Positions 1 to 5,320 of a stretch of DNA of 7,588 nt are shown here, piece after piece. Origin of the DNA: an uncultured Clostridia bacterium (GTDB lineage: Bacteria > Bacillota > Clostridia > Christensenellales > Borkfalkiaceae); assembly GCA_947629845.1 (NCBI GenBank), contig CANRFD010000067.1, forward strand, positions 1 through 7,588. Direction: 5' to 3'. The notes under the pieces were generated by a model that was given only the letters and a program-made list of their open reading frames with translations, had not been told where the DNA came from and ran no database searches. Every line of letters starts with the position of its first letter. Within the stretch, counting starts at the first letter, position 1. The position numbers were made by a program, and so were the translations under genes.

Positions 1-246
1 GACGAGATCAAGGTGTCGCTCGATAACGGCTATCTCACCGTCAGCGCGGAGAAGCACCAAAAAGAGGAGGAGGGCAAAAAGTACCTCCGCCGCGAGATCC
101 GCGAGAGCACATCGAGAAGTTACTATGTGGGGGACATCACCAAGGAGCAGATCAAGGCGAAGTACAACAACGGCATTCTGAGCCTGACGGTTCCCAAGGA
201 GCAGCCCAAGAAACTCCCCGAAGCAACGTTCATCGACATCGAATAA
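1..246 (+). CDS. hsp20: Small heat-shock protein, Hsp20/alpha-crystallin family (5' end outside window)
   Basis: ATP-independent cytoplasmic holdase chaperone that binds unfolding proteins and hands them to DnaK/ClpB-type refolding systems. The frame is open from base 1, so the start lies upstream; the visible part is 81 residues and ends at TAA 244-246. It covers most of the alpha-crystallin domain: the strand DEIKVSLDNGYLTVSAEK (residues 1-18), a charged Lys/Glu loop (about 19-30), the strand SRSYYVGD (38-45), and the family signature IKAKYNNGILSLTVPK (51-66), matching the usual A-x-x-x-N-G-V-L-x-x-x-x-P-K. A short C-terminal tail ends in FIDIE, whose I-D-I is the I-x-I motif that docks into a neighbouring dimer during oligomer assembly. 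The N-terminal arm and the first strands are missing only because of the window edge. It is followed 15 bases later by a strong terminator, so it ends its transcript. Regulation cannot be seen. Confidence 0.93.
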   Translation, partial: DEIKVSLDNGYLTVSAEKHQKEEEGKKYLRREIRESTSRSYYVGDITKEQIKAKYNNGILSLTVPKEQPKKLPEATFIDIE

Positions 247-261
247 CAGCCGCGATTTACG

Positions 262-288
262 AAAAAAGGCACCCCGGGTGCCTTTTTT
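262..288 (+). terminator. Rho-independent terminator of hsp20
   Basis: The stem is GGCACC (268-273) with GGTGCC (277-282) and a CCG loop. It is flanked by AAAAAA (262-267) and TTTTTT (283-288), which extend the pairing. A GC stem followed directly by a six-T run is a textbook intrinsic terminator. The A-run on the other side means it could also work on the minus strand, as a backstop for the leftward gene ending at 446. Confidence 0.9.
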
Positions 289-327
289 CTATGCAGAGAG
301 AGGTGATTTACGGCGCACAGCGAAGAA

Positions 328-374
328 CCCCTTCAGTCACTTCGTGACAGCTCCCCCAAAGGGGGAGCCAAGGG
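328..374. repeat. Structured intergenic repeat with two hairpins inside an outer stem (REP/MITE-like)
   Basis: An outer stem, CCCTT (328-332) with AAGGG (370-374), encloses two hairpins. The first is GTCAC-TTC-GTGAC (336-348). The second is GCTCCCCC-AAA-GGGGGAGC (350-368). The result is a compact three-way-junction fold in 47 bases. From memory, near-identical elements are scattered through intergenic regions of many gut Clostridia genomes; I cannot verify copy number from one window. It lies between two terminators and carries no coding potential. It could be a non-autonomous mobile element (REP/MITE type) or a conserved RNA-level structure. The second hairpin lacks a T-run, so it is not a typical terminator. 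Confidence 0.7.
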
Positions 375-386
375 CGGGGCGGGCAC

Positions 387-416
387 AAAAGAGCGCCCTG
401 CCGTAAGGCAGGGCGC
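387..416 (-). terminator. Rho-independent terminator of the alpha-oxoamine synthase gene
   Basis: A perfect 10-bp GC-rich stem, GCGCCCTGCC (393-402) with GGCAGGGCGC (407-416), has a four-base loop. Read on the minus strand it is followed by TCTTTTG (bases 392 to 386), a short T-rich tract. It lies 30 bases past the stop codon of the leftward gene. On the plus strand no T-run follows, so it acts leftward. Confidence 0.8.
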
Positions 417-445
417 AATTCACAATCTTTACCAAATTTAATTCT

Positions 446-1630
446 TTACTGAATGCCCAAGATTTTCCAGACTTCCTTGATCTTCTCGACGGCCTCGTCG
501 ATCTCCTCGTGCCTGTGCGTCGCCGAATAGCTCGTGCGGATGAGCGCCTTGCCGACGGGCGTCGCGGGGGTGATGACGGGGTTGACGTACACGCCGCGCT
601 CCAACAAAAGTTTGCAGGCGGTGAACGCCGTCGCGTCCTCGTAGGTATAAATGGAGACGATGGGGGTGGTGCTCGGGATATACTTGATGTTCGCTTCGTC
701 GAGCTTTTTGCGCATATAGTCGCCGATCTCGTTGAGCTTGCGGACGCGCTCGGGTTCGCGCTTCAAAATTTCCAGCGCCTTTCTTGCGCTCTGCACGGAG
801 GCGGGGGTGATGCTTGCGCTGAAGATGTAGGGGCGGGAGGTGTGCTTGACGAAGTCGATGACGCGTGCCGTCGACGCCATGTAGCCGCCGAGGCTTGCGA
901 GCGACTTGGAGAAGGTGCCCATGTAGATATCCACCTCGTTTTCGAGGCCGAAGTGCTCGGCAGTGCCCCTGCCGTGGGCGCCGAGGACGCCCAAGCCGTG
1001 GGCGTCGTCCACCATGATGCGGGCGCCGTATTTTCTTGCGAGGCGGACGATCTCGGGCAGGTTGCAGATGTCGCCGCTCATGCTGAACACGCCGTCCGTC
1101 ACGATGAGCGCCCCGCGATCTTCGGGCACCGACTGCAGGATCCTTTCAAGGTCGGCCATGTCGGCGTGGTTGTAGCGGGCCATCTTGCCGTAGCTCAAGC
1201 GGCAGCCGTCGTAGATGGAGGCGTGGTTTTCCTTATCGCAGATGACGTAGTCGTGCATGCCGACGATGGCGGAGATGATGCCGAGGTTGCTCTGGAAGCC
1301 CGTGGAGAAGGTCATCACCGCCTCTTTCCCCAAAAATTCGGCGAGTTCCTGTTCGAGTTTCTTGTGAATATCGAGCGTGCCGTTCAAAAAGCGGGAGCCA
1401 GAGCAGCCGGAGCCGTATTTTTTCAGCCCCTCGATGCCCGCCTCGATGACTTCGGGGTCAGAAGTCAGCCCCAAATAGTTGTTGGAGCCGATCATGATGG
1501 TGCGGCGGCCCTCCATCTGCACCACGGTGTTCTGCCCCGAGGTGAGCTCGTGGAAGTAGGGGTAGATGTTTGCCGCACGCGCTACGTCGTAGTTGTGTTC
1601 TTTTTCTGTTTTTTCGAATAAGTCTATCAT
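446..1630 (-). CDS. PLP-dependent alpha-oxoamine synthase, serine palmitoyltransferase-like (family of BioF, KBL, HemA, SPT)
   Basis: A 394-residue fold-type I PLP enzyme. Family members condense an amino acid with an acyl-CoA, releasing CO2 and CoA. Visible active-site features are His136 (NHASIYDG), expected to stack on PLP; Asp208 and His211 in VDDAHGLG, contacting the cofactor pyridine ring and O3'; Lys242 in GTFSKS, the Schiff-base lysine; and Arg365 in LIRTSYSATH, for the substrate carboxylate. Several details favour the serine palmitoyltransferase branch: SKS rather than SKA/GKA around the lysine, SASITPA (271-277), the PATP motif (355-358), and GSGCSGSRFLNGTLDIH (73-89). These resemble the Bacteroides SPT sequences I remember. 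No biotin, threonine-dehydrogenase or lipid genes adjoin it, so substrate is unassigned; KBL or BioF activity remains possible. The start ATG at 1630 has AAGAGGA (1644-1638) seven bases upstream and a good promoter. Length is normal and the gene is intact. Confidence 0.9.
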   Translation of the reverse strand: MIDLFEKTEKEHNYDVARAANIYPYFHELTSGQNTVVQMEGRRTIMIGSNNYLGLTSDPEVIEAGIEGLKKYGSGCSGSRFLNGTLDIHKKLEQELAEFLGKEAVMTFSTGFQSNLGIISAIVGMHDYVICDKENHASIYDGCRLSYGKMARYNHADMADLERILQSVPEDRGALIVTDGVFSMSGDICNLPEIVRLARKYGARIMVDDAHGLGVLGAHGRGTAEHFGLENEVDIYMGTFSKSLASLGGYMASTARVIDFVKHTSRPYIFSASITPASVQSARKALEILKREPERVRKLNEIGDYMRKKLDEANIKYIPSTTPIVSIYTYEDATAFTACKLLLERGVYVNPVITPATPVGKALIRTSYSATHRHEEIDEAVEKIKEVWKILGIQ

Positions 1631-1725
1631 GGTTTTGTCCTCTTATGCGTATATTTTTGCATATATAAACAAGAACGGCGCCCGATGCCGCAGCGATGCC
1701 CCGCAAGCACCTCGCGCCACTTGAC

Positions 1726-1754
1726 ATTATAACAGTTTGCCCGAAAGAATGCAA
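1726..1754 (-). promoter_or_regulatory. Extended -10 promoter for the alpha-oxoamine synthase gene
   Basis: Read on the minus strand: -35 TTGCAT (1754-1749), a 17-base spacer, and a perfect -10 TATAAT (1731-1726) preceded by TG at the extended -10 position. An A/T-rich tract including seven A's (about 1775-1769) lies upstream of the -35 and could serve as an UP element. Predicted start of transcription is near 1719, giving a leader of about 90 bases. Confidence 0.75.
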
Positions 1755-1793
1755 GGATTTGACAATATTTTTTTGGGGGAAGGGGTGCGGCGG

Positions 1794-1822
1794 TTGTGCT
1801 TTTCGTGCGGATATGATACAAT
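1794..1822 (+). promoter_or_regulatory. Extended -10 promoter for the HAD hydrolase gene
   Basis: -35 TTGTGC (1794-1799, weak), a 17-base spacer, and -10 TACAAT (1817-1822) with TG at 1814-1815, an extended -10 that can compensate for the poor -35. The predicted transcription start near 1829 gives a leader of about 25 bases. It also excludes translation starts upstream of 1829. Confidence 0.6.
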
Positions 1823-1843
1823 ATATATGCATCGGACGCGTGC

Positions 1844-1848
1844 GGAGG
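1844..1848 (+). promoter_or_regulatory. Ribosome binding site that sets the HAD hydrolase start
   Basis: GGAGG sits five bases before ATG 1854, directly ahead of the first HAD motif. The frame stays open upstream to an ATG at 1737, but no ribosome site precedes that codon and it lies before the predicted promoter. The start at 1854 is therefore preferred. Confidence 0.75.
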
Positions 1849-1853
1849 GGAGA

Positions 1854-2519
1854 ATGGACGTTTTATTCGATTTATACGGAACGCTTGCCGACATCGAGAC
1901 CGACGAGGCCTCGCCCGCCTTTTGGGAGGAGGTCGCTCGCATCGGCGGCAAAAACGCCACGCGGGAGAACTATCTTTCGCTCTGCGCACAGGCGGAGGCG
2001 GAACTGCCGGCGGGCGGGGAGATCGACCTTTTGGGCGTCTTTGCCCGCATGACGGGGCCAAAGGGGGACGCGGCGGCGTTCGCCCGCACCTTCCGCACCC
2101 TGTCGCGGCGGCGGCTGCGGCTCTTCCCGTATGCCGCGGAGCTTCTGCGGGGACTGAAGGAGCGCGGCGTGCGCACCTACCTCTTCTCCAATGCGCAGGC
2201 GTGCTTTACGCGGGACGAGCTGCGCCTTCTCGGGCTGGAGAACGCCTTTTGCGGCGTGCTGCCCTCATCGGAGGCGGGGTGGAAGAAGCCCTCGCGGGAG
2301 TTTTTCGCGTGCGGGTTTGCGCGCTTCGGGCTGGACGCGCGCTCCTGCGTGTACGTCGGGAACGATCTGCGCGACGACGTCGGCGGTGCGCACGGCGCGG
2401 GGATGCGCTGCGTCTATCTGCAGACCGAGCAATCGGGGCGGTACGACCGTGCACCCGCCCCCGATTGGTGCGCCGCCGATCTGAAAGAGGTATACAACAT
2501 CATATTGTCGCTGCTTTGA
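1854..2519 (+). CDS. HAD superfamily hydrolase (subfamily IA phosphatase-like)
   Basis: A 221-residue cytoplasmic hydrolase, probably acting on a small phosphorylated metabolite; the substrate is unknown. Motif I is DLYGTL, with nucleophile Asp6, followed by an alpha-helical cap (about 15-85). Motif II is LFSN (Ser112). Motif III is WKKPSREFF (Lys144 or Lys145). Motif IV is GNDLRDD (169-175), which binds Mg2+. The GLENAF...PSSEAGWKKP stretch is typical of class IA. Motif I has Tyr8 where phosphatases usually carry the second, acid/base Asp. L-2-haloacid dehalogenases share this D-x-Y-G-T form, but so do many uncharacterised Firmicute HAD proteins, so a dehalogenase call is not justified. The start is set by GGAGG at 1844 and by the conserved motif beginning six residues in. 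It is a single-gene unit, divergent from the oxoamine synthase and convergent with the repressor. No truncation is seen. Confidence 0.88.
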   Translation: MDVLFDLYGTLADIETDEASPAFWEEVARIGGKNATRENYLSLCAQAEAELPAGGEIDLLGVFARMTGPKGDAAAFARTFRTLSRRRLRLFPYAAELLRGLKERGVRTYLFSNAQACFTRDELRLLGLENAFCGVLPSSEAGWKKPSREFFACGFARFGLDARSCVYVGNDLRDDVGGAHGAGMRCVYLQTEQSGRYDRAPAPDWCAADLKEVYNIILSLL

Positions 2520-2532
2520 CCGGCAGAAAGAG

Positions 2533-2558
2533 GCGCCGCCTGCATTTGCAGGCGGCGC
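2533..2558. terminator. Bidirectional hairpin terminator between convergent genes
   Basis: A perfect 11-bp stem, GCGCCGCCTGC (2533-2543) with GCAGGCGGCGC (2548-2558), has an ATTT loop. It lies 13 bases after the HAD stop and 32 bases beyond the repressor stop. The plus-strand tail is TGTTCGTTTGG and the minus-strand tail is CTCTTTCTG. Neither is a long T-run, so termination efficiency may be moderate, but position and symmetry fit a shared terminator. Confidence 0.75.
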
Positions 2559-2590
2559 TGTTCGTTTGGCTGAAATGGGGGAGATGGGGG

Positions 2591-3577
2591 CTATTCTGCG
2601 GTCTGGGCGGAGGAGGGTTCGGCCGTCGTTCCGCGGGAGATGAGCTTGTAGCCCACCATGGCGCGCTGGGAGGGCAGGCCGCGGATGAGCATCTCAAGCG
2701 CCTGAAATCCGAGCACGCCCGTCCGTTCGAAGTCCTGGCGGATGGTCGTGAGCTGGATGTCGGGATCGATGGGAATGTCGTCGTAGCCGATGACGGAGAT
2801 GTCCTCGGGGATGCGCTTTCCCGCGCGGGAGATGCGGCGGATAAACCCGTGCGCCATGAGATCGGACGCGCAGATGATCGCGGTGAAATTCTTTTCGCCG
2901 TCGAGGTAATAATCCGCGGCCTCCTCGCCCGAACGGAGGGAATAGTCCCCGAAATAGGTGATGTCGTGCCTGTACTCGATGCCGTTTTTGGCGAGCCCGA
3001 GAATGTACCCCGCGAGGCGCTCCGTCCCGACGCGCGATTGCAGTTCGCCGCCGAGAAAGGCGATGCGGCCGTGCCCGAGCTTGACGAGATAGTCCACCGC
3101 CTCTTCCACGGCATGGATATTGTCGCTGCCGACGGCGGAAATGAGAGGATGCCCCACAATATAGTTATCTACGAGGACGATGGGGTACTTGGTGCCCGTC
3201 AGCTGCGAGTAGATGGGGGAGCGGTAGTTGATGTCGAGCAGGAGCGCGCCGAGGAAGTGGTTGGACGCGAGATAGTCGTTGAGATCGAAGCCGACGTCCA
3301 TGATGTCCGACTCCACGACGTAGCGCATGGCCTGCGCCTGATCGCGGAAGGCCTGTGCGATCTCGGAGAGCGGTTCGCCCGCGCGGGGCTGCCTGCCCCA
3401 GAGGATGGCGATGCGGCCGATGATGGCGACCGACTTGCGGGACTGGTACCCGACGGACTGCGCATATTCGCATACGCGTTTTTTTGTTTCTTCCGCGATC
3501 TCCATGGAACCGTTGAGCGCCTTGGACACCGTGGGAACGGAGAGATTGAGCTGTTTGGCAATATCGGTAAGCGTCAT
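2591..3577 (-). CDS. LacI-family transcriptional regulator, probable repressor of the malQ-pullulanase operon
   Basis: A 328-residue DNA-binding regulator. The N-terminal helix-turn-helix is MTLTDIAKQLNLSVPTVSKALNGS (residues 1-24), followed by the third helix (28-43). The rest is a periplasmic-binding-protein-like ligand domain, with LLLDINY, PIVLVDN, the conserved GHGRIAFLGG (168-177), ICASDLMAHG (235-244) and PEDISVIGYDDIP (257-269). The hinge between HTH and ligand domain (about 44-56) lacks the usual N-x-x-A-R-x-L helix signature and is several residues short. The start at 3577 is preferred over an in-frame ATG at 3619, because 3619 lies upstream of the predicted transcription start near 3613 and because conserved HTH sequence begins at 3577. 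Its ribosome site is a poor GGCGGGGG (3592-3585). It is divergent from malQ across a gap with four TTTCGAAAAAA sites. Regulation of malQ-pullulanase, with maltooligosaccharide as effector, is inference from this layout. Confidence 0.92.
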   Translation of the reverse strand: MTLTDIAKQLNLSVPTVSKALNGSMEIAEETKKRVCEYAQSVGYQSRKSVAIIGRIAILWGRQPRAGEPLSEIAQAFRDQAQAMRYVVESDIMDVGFDLNDYLASNHFLGALLLDINYRSPIYSQLTGTKYPIVLVDNYIVGHPLISAVGSDNIHAVEEAVDYLVKLGHGRIAFLGGELQSRVGTERLAGYILGLAKNGIEYRHDITYFGDYSLRSGEEAADYYLDGEKNFTAIICASDLMAHGFIRRISRAGKRIPEDISVIGYDDIPIDPDIQLTTIRQDFERTGVLGFQALEMLIRGLPSQRAMVGYKLISRGTTAEPSSAQTAE

Positions 3578-3619
3578 GATGGAACCCCCGCCTGTGTAAT
3601 ACCATATATCGTTAACCAT

Positions 3620-3648
3620 ATTATATAACGCAAATTGATACCTGTCAA
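3620..3648 (-). promoter_or_regulatory. Consensus sigma-A promoter for the LacI-family gene
   Basis: Read on the minus strand: -35 TTGACA (3648-3643), a 17-base spacer, and -10 TATAAT (3625-3620), a perfect match in both hexamers and spacing. The predicted start near 3613 leaves a leader of about 36 bases. The nearest operator-like site (3664-3674) lies 15 bases upstream of the -35, so autoregulation is possible. Confidence 0.85.
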
Positions 3649-3663
3649 TAGTTTTATGAATAT

Positions 3664-3674
3664 TTTCGAAAAAA
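3664..3674 (+). promoter_or_regulatory. Putative operator site 1 (TTTCGAAAAAA)
   Basis: An exact copy of the 11-base motif, embedded in the 10-base palindrome TTTTCGAAAA (3663-3672). LacI-family operators typically have a central CG. It is the copy closest to the repressor promoter. Confidence 0.6.
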
Positions 3675-3685
3675 GAACTTAAAAG

Positions 3686-3696
3686 TTTCGAAAAAA
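3686..3696 (+). promoter_or_regulatory. Putative operator site 2 (TTTCGAAAAAA)
   Basis: Exact second copy, palindromic core TTTCGAAA (3686-3693), centred 22 bases (about two helical turns) from site 1 and in the same orientation. Confidence 0.6.
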
Positions 3697-3733
3697 GATA
3701 TCTTATTTCACGTTATTAAAAAATTTTTACATT

Positions 3734-3744
3734 TTTCGAAAAAA
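3734..3744 (+). promoter_or_regulatory. Putative operator site 3 (TTTCGAAAAAA), upstream edge of malQ promoter
   Basis: Exact third copy, embedded in the 12-base palindrome TTTTTCGAAAAA (3732-3743), the most symmetrical of the four. It ends three bases before the malQ -35 hexamer, where a bound protein would contact or exclude RNA polymerase. Confidence 0.65.
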
Positions 3745-3747
3745 CGC

Positions 3748-3776
3748 TTGCCAAATTTAACAATTTGTGATATGAT
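3748..3776 (+). promoter_or_regulatory. Extended -10 promoter for malQ-pullulanase
   Basis: -35 TTGCCA (3748-3753), a 17-base spacer, and -10 TATGAT (3771-3776) with TG at 3768-3769. Predicted transcription start is near 3783, leaving a leader of about 26 bases. Operator-like sites flank it on both sides. Confidence 0.75.
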
Positions 3777-3785
3777 AATTTCAGA

Positions 3786-3796
3786 TTTCGAAAAAA
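3786..3796 (+). promoter_or_regulatory. Putative operator site 4 (TTTCGAAAAAA), in the malQ leader
   Basis: Exact fourth copy, just downstream of the predicted malQ transcription start and directly before the ribosome binding site. Its centre is 52 bases (about five helical turns) from site 3, so the two lie on the same DNA face. This position fits repression by blocking initiation or early elongation. Confidence 0.65.
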
Positions 3797-3797
3797 C

Positions 3798-3802
3798 GGA
3801 GG
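3798..3802 (+). promoter_or_regulatory. Ribosome binding site of malQ
   Basis: GGAGG lies six bases before ATG 3809. An in-frame TTG at 3806 is only three bases from it, so the ATG is the better start. The site begins two bases after operator site 4. Confidence 0.8.
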
Positions 3803-3808
3803 CGTTTG

Positions 3809-5299
3809 ATGAAAAAAGCCGGCGTATTGATGCCGATTTCCTCCCTGCCTTCTCCTTACGGGATCGGCACCTTCGGCAGGGCAGCTTATCGTTTTGTCGA
3901 CTTTCTCAAGGGTGCGGGCTGTAAGGTGTGGCAGGTGCTTCCGCTGCAGCCTACCTCCTTTGGAGACAGCCCGTATCAATCCAACGGGGCGCAGGCCCTG
4001 AATCCTTATTTTATCGACCTTGACTTCCTCGCCAAGGACGGATTGCTGCGCAAGGAAGAGTATGCCTTTCTCGACTGGGGGAGCGACCCCCGCCGCGTGG
4101 ACTACGGCAAGCTCTACCGCCTCCGCGGGACGGTTCTCAAGAAGGCGTTCCACCGCTTCGATTGCGAGCGGCCGGACTTCAAGGTATTCTGCAGGGACGA
4201 GCGCTATCGCGAGTATGCCATTTTCATGGCACTGAAAGAGATGCACGGCGGCGCGTCCTTCGAGCAGTGGGGGGAAGATTCCGTCTATGACGAGGCACGC
4301 GTTGCACAGTTTGCGGCCGAGCACGCGGAAGAAGTTCTCTACCACCAGTTTACGCAGTTCTTTTTCCTGCTCCAGTGGAAAAAATTAAAAGACTATGCCA
4401 ACGATCGCGGCATCGAGATCATGGGAGATATCCCGTTCTATGTCGCGTGGGACAGCGTTGAGACGTGGAAATACGGCAACGCGCTGTTTCTCCTGAACGA
4501 CGACGGTTCCCCGGCTGCCCAGGCAGGCGTTCCCCCCGACGCATTTTCTGCCACCGGGCAGCTCTGGGGGAACCCCGTCTATGATTGGGAGAAGATGAAA
4601 CAGAATGAATACGTCTGGTGGCGCAGCCGCATCCGCAACGGCCTTGCGCTGTATGACATTTTGCGCATCGACCACTTCATCGGGTTTGTCCGCTACTATT
4701 GCATTCCCGCAGAGGTGACGGACGCGCGCGTAGGGGAGTGGCGAAGGGGCCCGGGCGCCGAGCTCTTCCGCGGGTTCGAGCAGAGCAGGATCGTGGCGGA
4801 GGATTTGGGCGTCGTCACCGACGAGGTGCGCGCCGTCGTCACGCAGACGGGCTATCCCGGCATGAAGATCCTGCAGCACGCCTTCGACGGCGACCCCTAC
4901 AACGAGCACAAACCTTCCAACTATACGAGCAATTTCGTCGCCTACACGGGCACGCACGACAACGAGACGCTGATGACGCGCATCTCGGGCATGCAGGGCG
5001 TCGAGCGCGAACGTATGCTCGCCGATCTGCGTTCGGAGTGCCTGCGGGCGGGCGTCATGCTCCGCGGGAAGTCGGACAGGGCGATCTGCCGCACCATCAT
5101 CCGCCTGCTGTATGCGAGCAAGGCGGATACCGTCATTCTCCCCATGCAGGACATCCTGTTCATGGGCGCGGAGGGGCGGATGAATGCGCCGTCCGTCGTC
5201 TCTTCGAACAATTGGTCGCTGCGGTTTTTGGGAAGCGATCTTTCCGCTGCCGTGCAGAGAACGCTGTACGGGCTTGCAGTGGAAAGCGGAAGAAAATAA
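3809..5299 (+). CDS. malQ: 4-alpha-glucanotransferase (amylomaltase, GH77)
   Basis: A cytoplasmic enzyme that transfers maltosyl and longer alpha-1,4-glucan segments between maltooligosaccharides, releasing glucose and making longer chains for phosphorylase. It has 496 residues, the usual length for bacterial MalQ. The N-terminus has the family pattern GVLMPISSLPSPYGIGTFG (5-23), followed by WQVLPLQPT (41-49) and SPYQSNGAQALNPYFID (54-70). Catalytic residues are nucleophile Asp288 in LRIDHFIGF, acid/base Glu331 in VAEDLG, and transition-state Asp384 in GTHDNET. The glucan-binding '250s loop' is present as PPDAFSATGQLWGNP (242-256). The C-terminal motif reads SSNNWSLRF rather than the usual GNWxWR form, a conservative oddity away from the catalytic triad. 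ATG 3809 is chosen over TTG 3806 from the ribosome-site spacing. It is first in an operon with the pullulanase 21 bases downstream, probably controlled by the divergent LacI-type regulator. Confidence 0.97.
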   Translation: MKKAGVLMPISSLPSPYGIGTFGRAAYRFVDFLKGAGCKVWQVLPLQPTSFGDSPYQSNGAQALNPYFIDLDFLAKDGLLRKEEYAFLDWGSDPRRVDYGKLYRLRGTVLKKAFHRFDCERPDFKVFCRDERYREYAIFMALKEMHGGASFEQWGEDSVYDEARVAQFAAEHAEEVLYHQFTQFFFLLQWKKLKDYANDRGIEIMGDIPFYVAWDSVETWKYGNALFLLNDDGSPAAQAGVPPDAFSATGQLWGNPVYDWEKMKQNEYVWWRSRIRNGLALYDILRIDHFIGFVRYYCIPAEVTDARVGEWRRGPGAELFRGFEQSRIVAEDLGVVTDEVRAVVTQTGYPGMKILQHAFDGDPYNEHKPSNYTSNFVAYTGTHDNETLMTRISGMQGVERERMLADLRSECLRAGVMLRGKSDRAICRTIIRLLYASKADTVILPMQDILFMGAEGRMNAPSVVSSNNWSLRFLGSDLSAAVQRTLYGLAVESGRK

Positions 5300-5320
5300 A
5301 CAAAACAAGGAGGGAAAACT

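Noticed and set aside
350..368. G-rich hairpin inside the intergenic repeat as a terminator
   Set aside because: No T-run follows on either strand, and better terminators lie on both sides (262-288 and 387-416).
509..1621. Long open frame on the plus strand opposite the oxoamine synthase gene
   Set aside because: It reads as low-complexity Ala/Val/Asp/Gly/His protein with no recognisable domain, and is the expected shadow of a GC-rich coding strand carrying a clear, complete enzyme.
1644..1663. TATGC/GCATA inverted repeat just upstream of the oxoamine synthase start as a regulatory hairpin
   Set aside because: The stem is only five weak base pairs with a ten-base loop, not convincing against AT-rich background.
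1721..1764. Two plus-strand TTGACA boxes (1721-1726 and 1759-1764) as -35 elements for the HAD gene
   Set aside because: The first has only a weak AAGAAT at 18 bases and the second has a G-rich run where a -10 should be. The TACAAT promoter at 1794-1822 is better placed.
1737..1853. 39-codon N-terminal extension of the HAD hydrolase from an upstream ATG
   Set aside because: It precedes the predicted promoter and lacks a ribosome site. GGAGG lies directly before ATG 1854, and HAD motif I belongs at the extreme N-terminus.
3578..3619. 14-codon N-terminal extension of the LacI-family regulator
   Set aside because: The upstream ATG at 3619 would fall before the transcription start predicted from a perfect consensus promoter, and LacI-type HTH sequences usually begin within a few residues of the start.
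1922..3628. 568-codon plus-strand open frame spanning the HAD gene, the terminator and the antisense of the repressor
   Set aside because: It overlaps two well-supported genes in other frames and runs through a terminator hairpin. Its composition is Arg/Ala-rich out-of-frame translation, with no motif or ribosome site.
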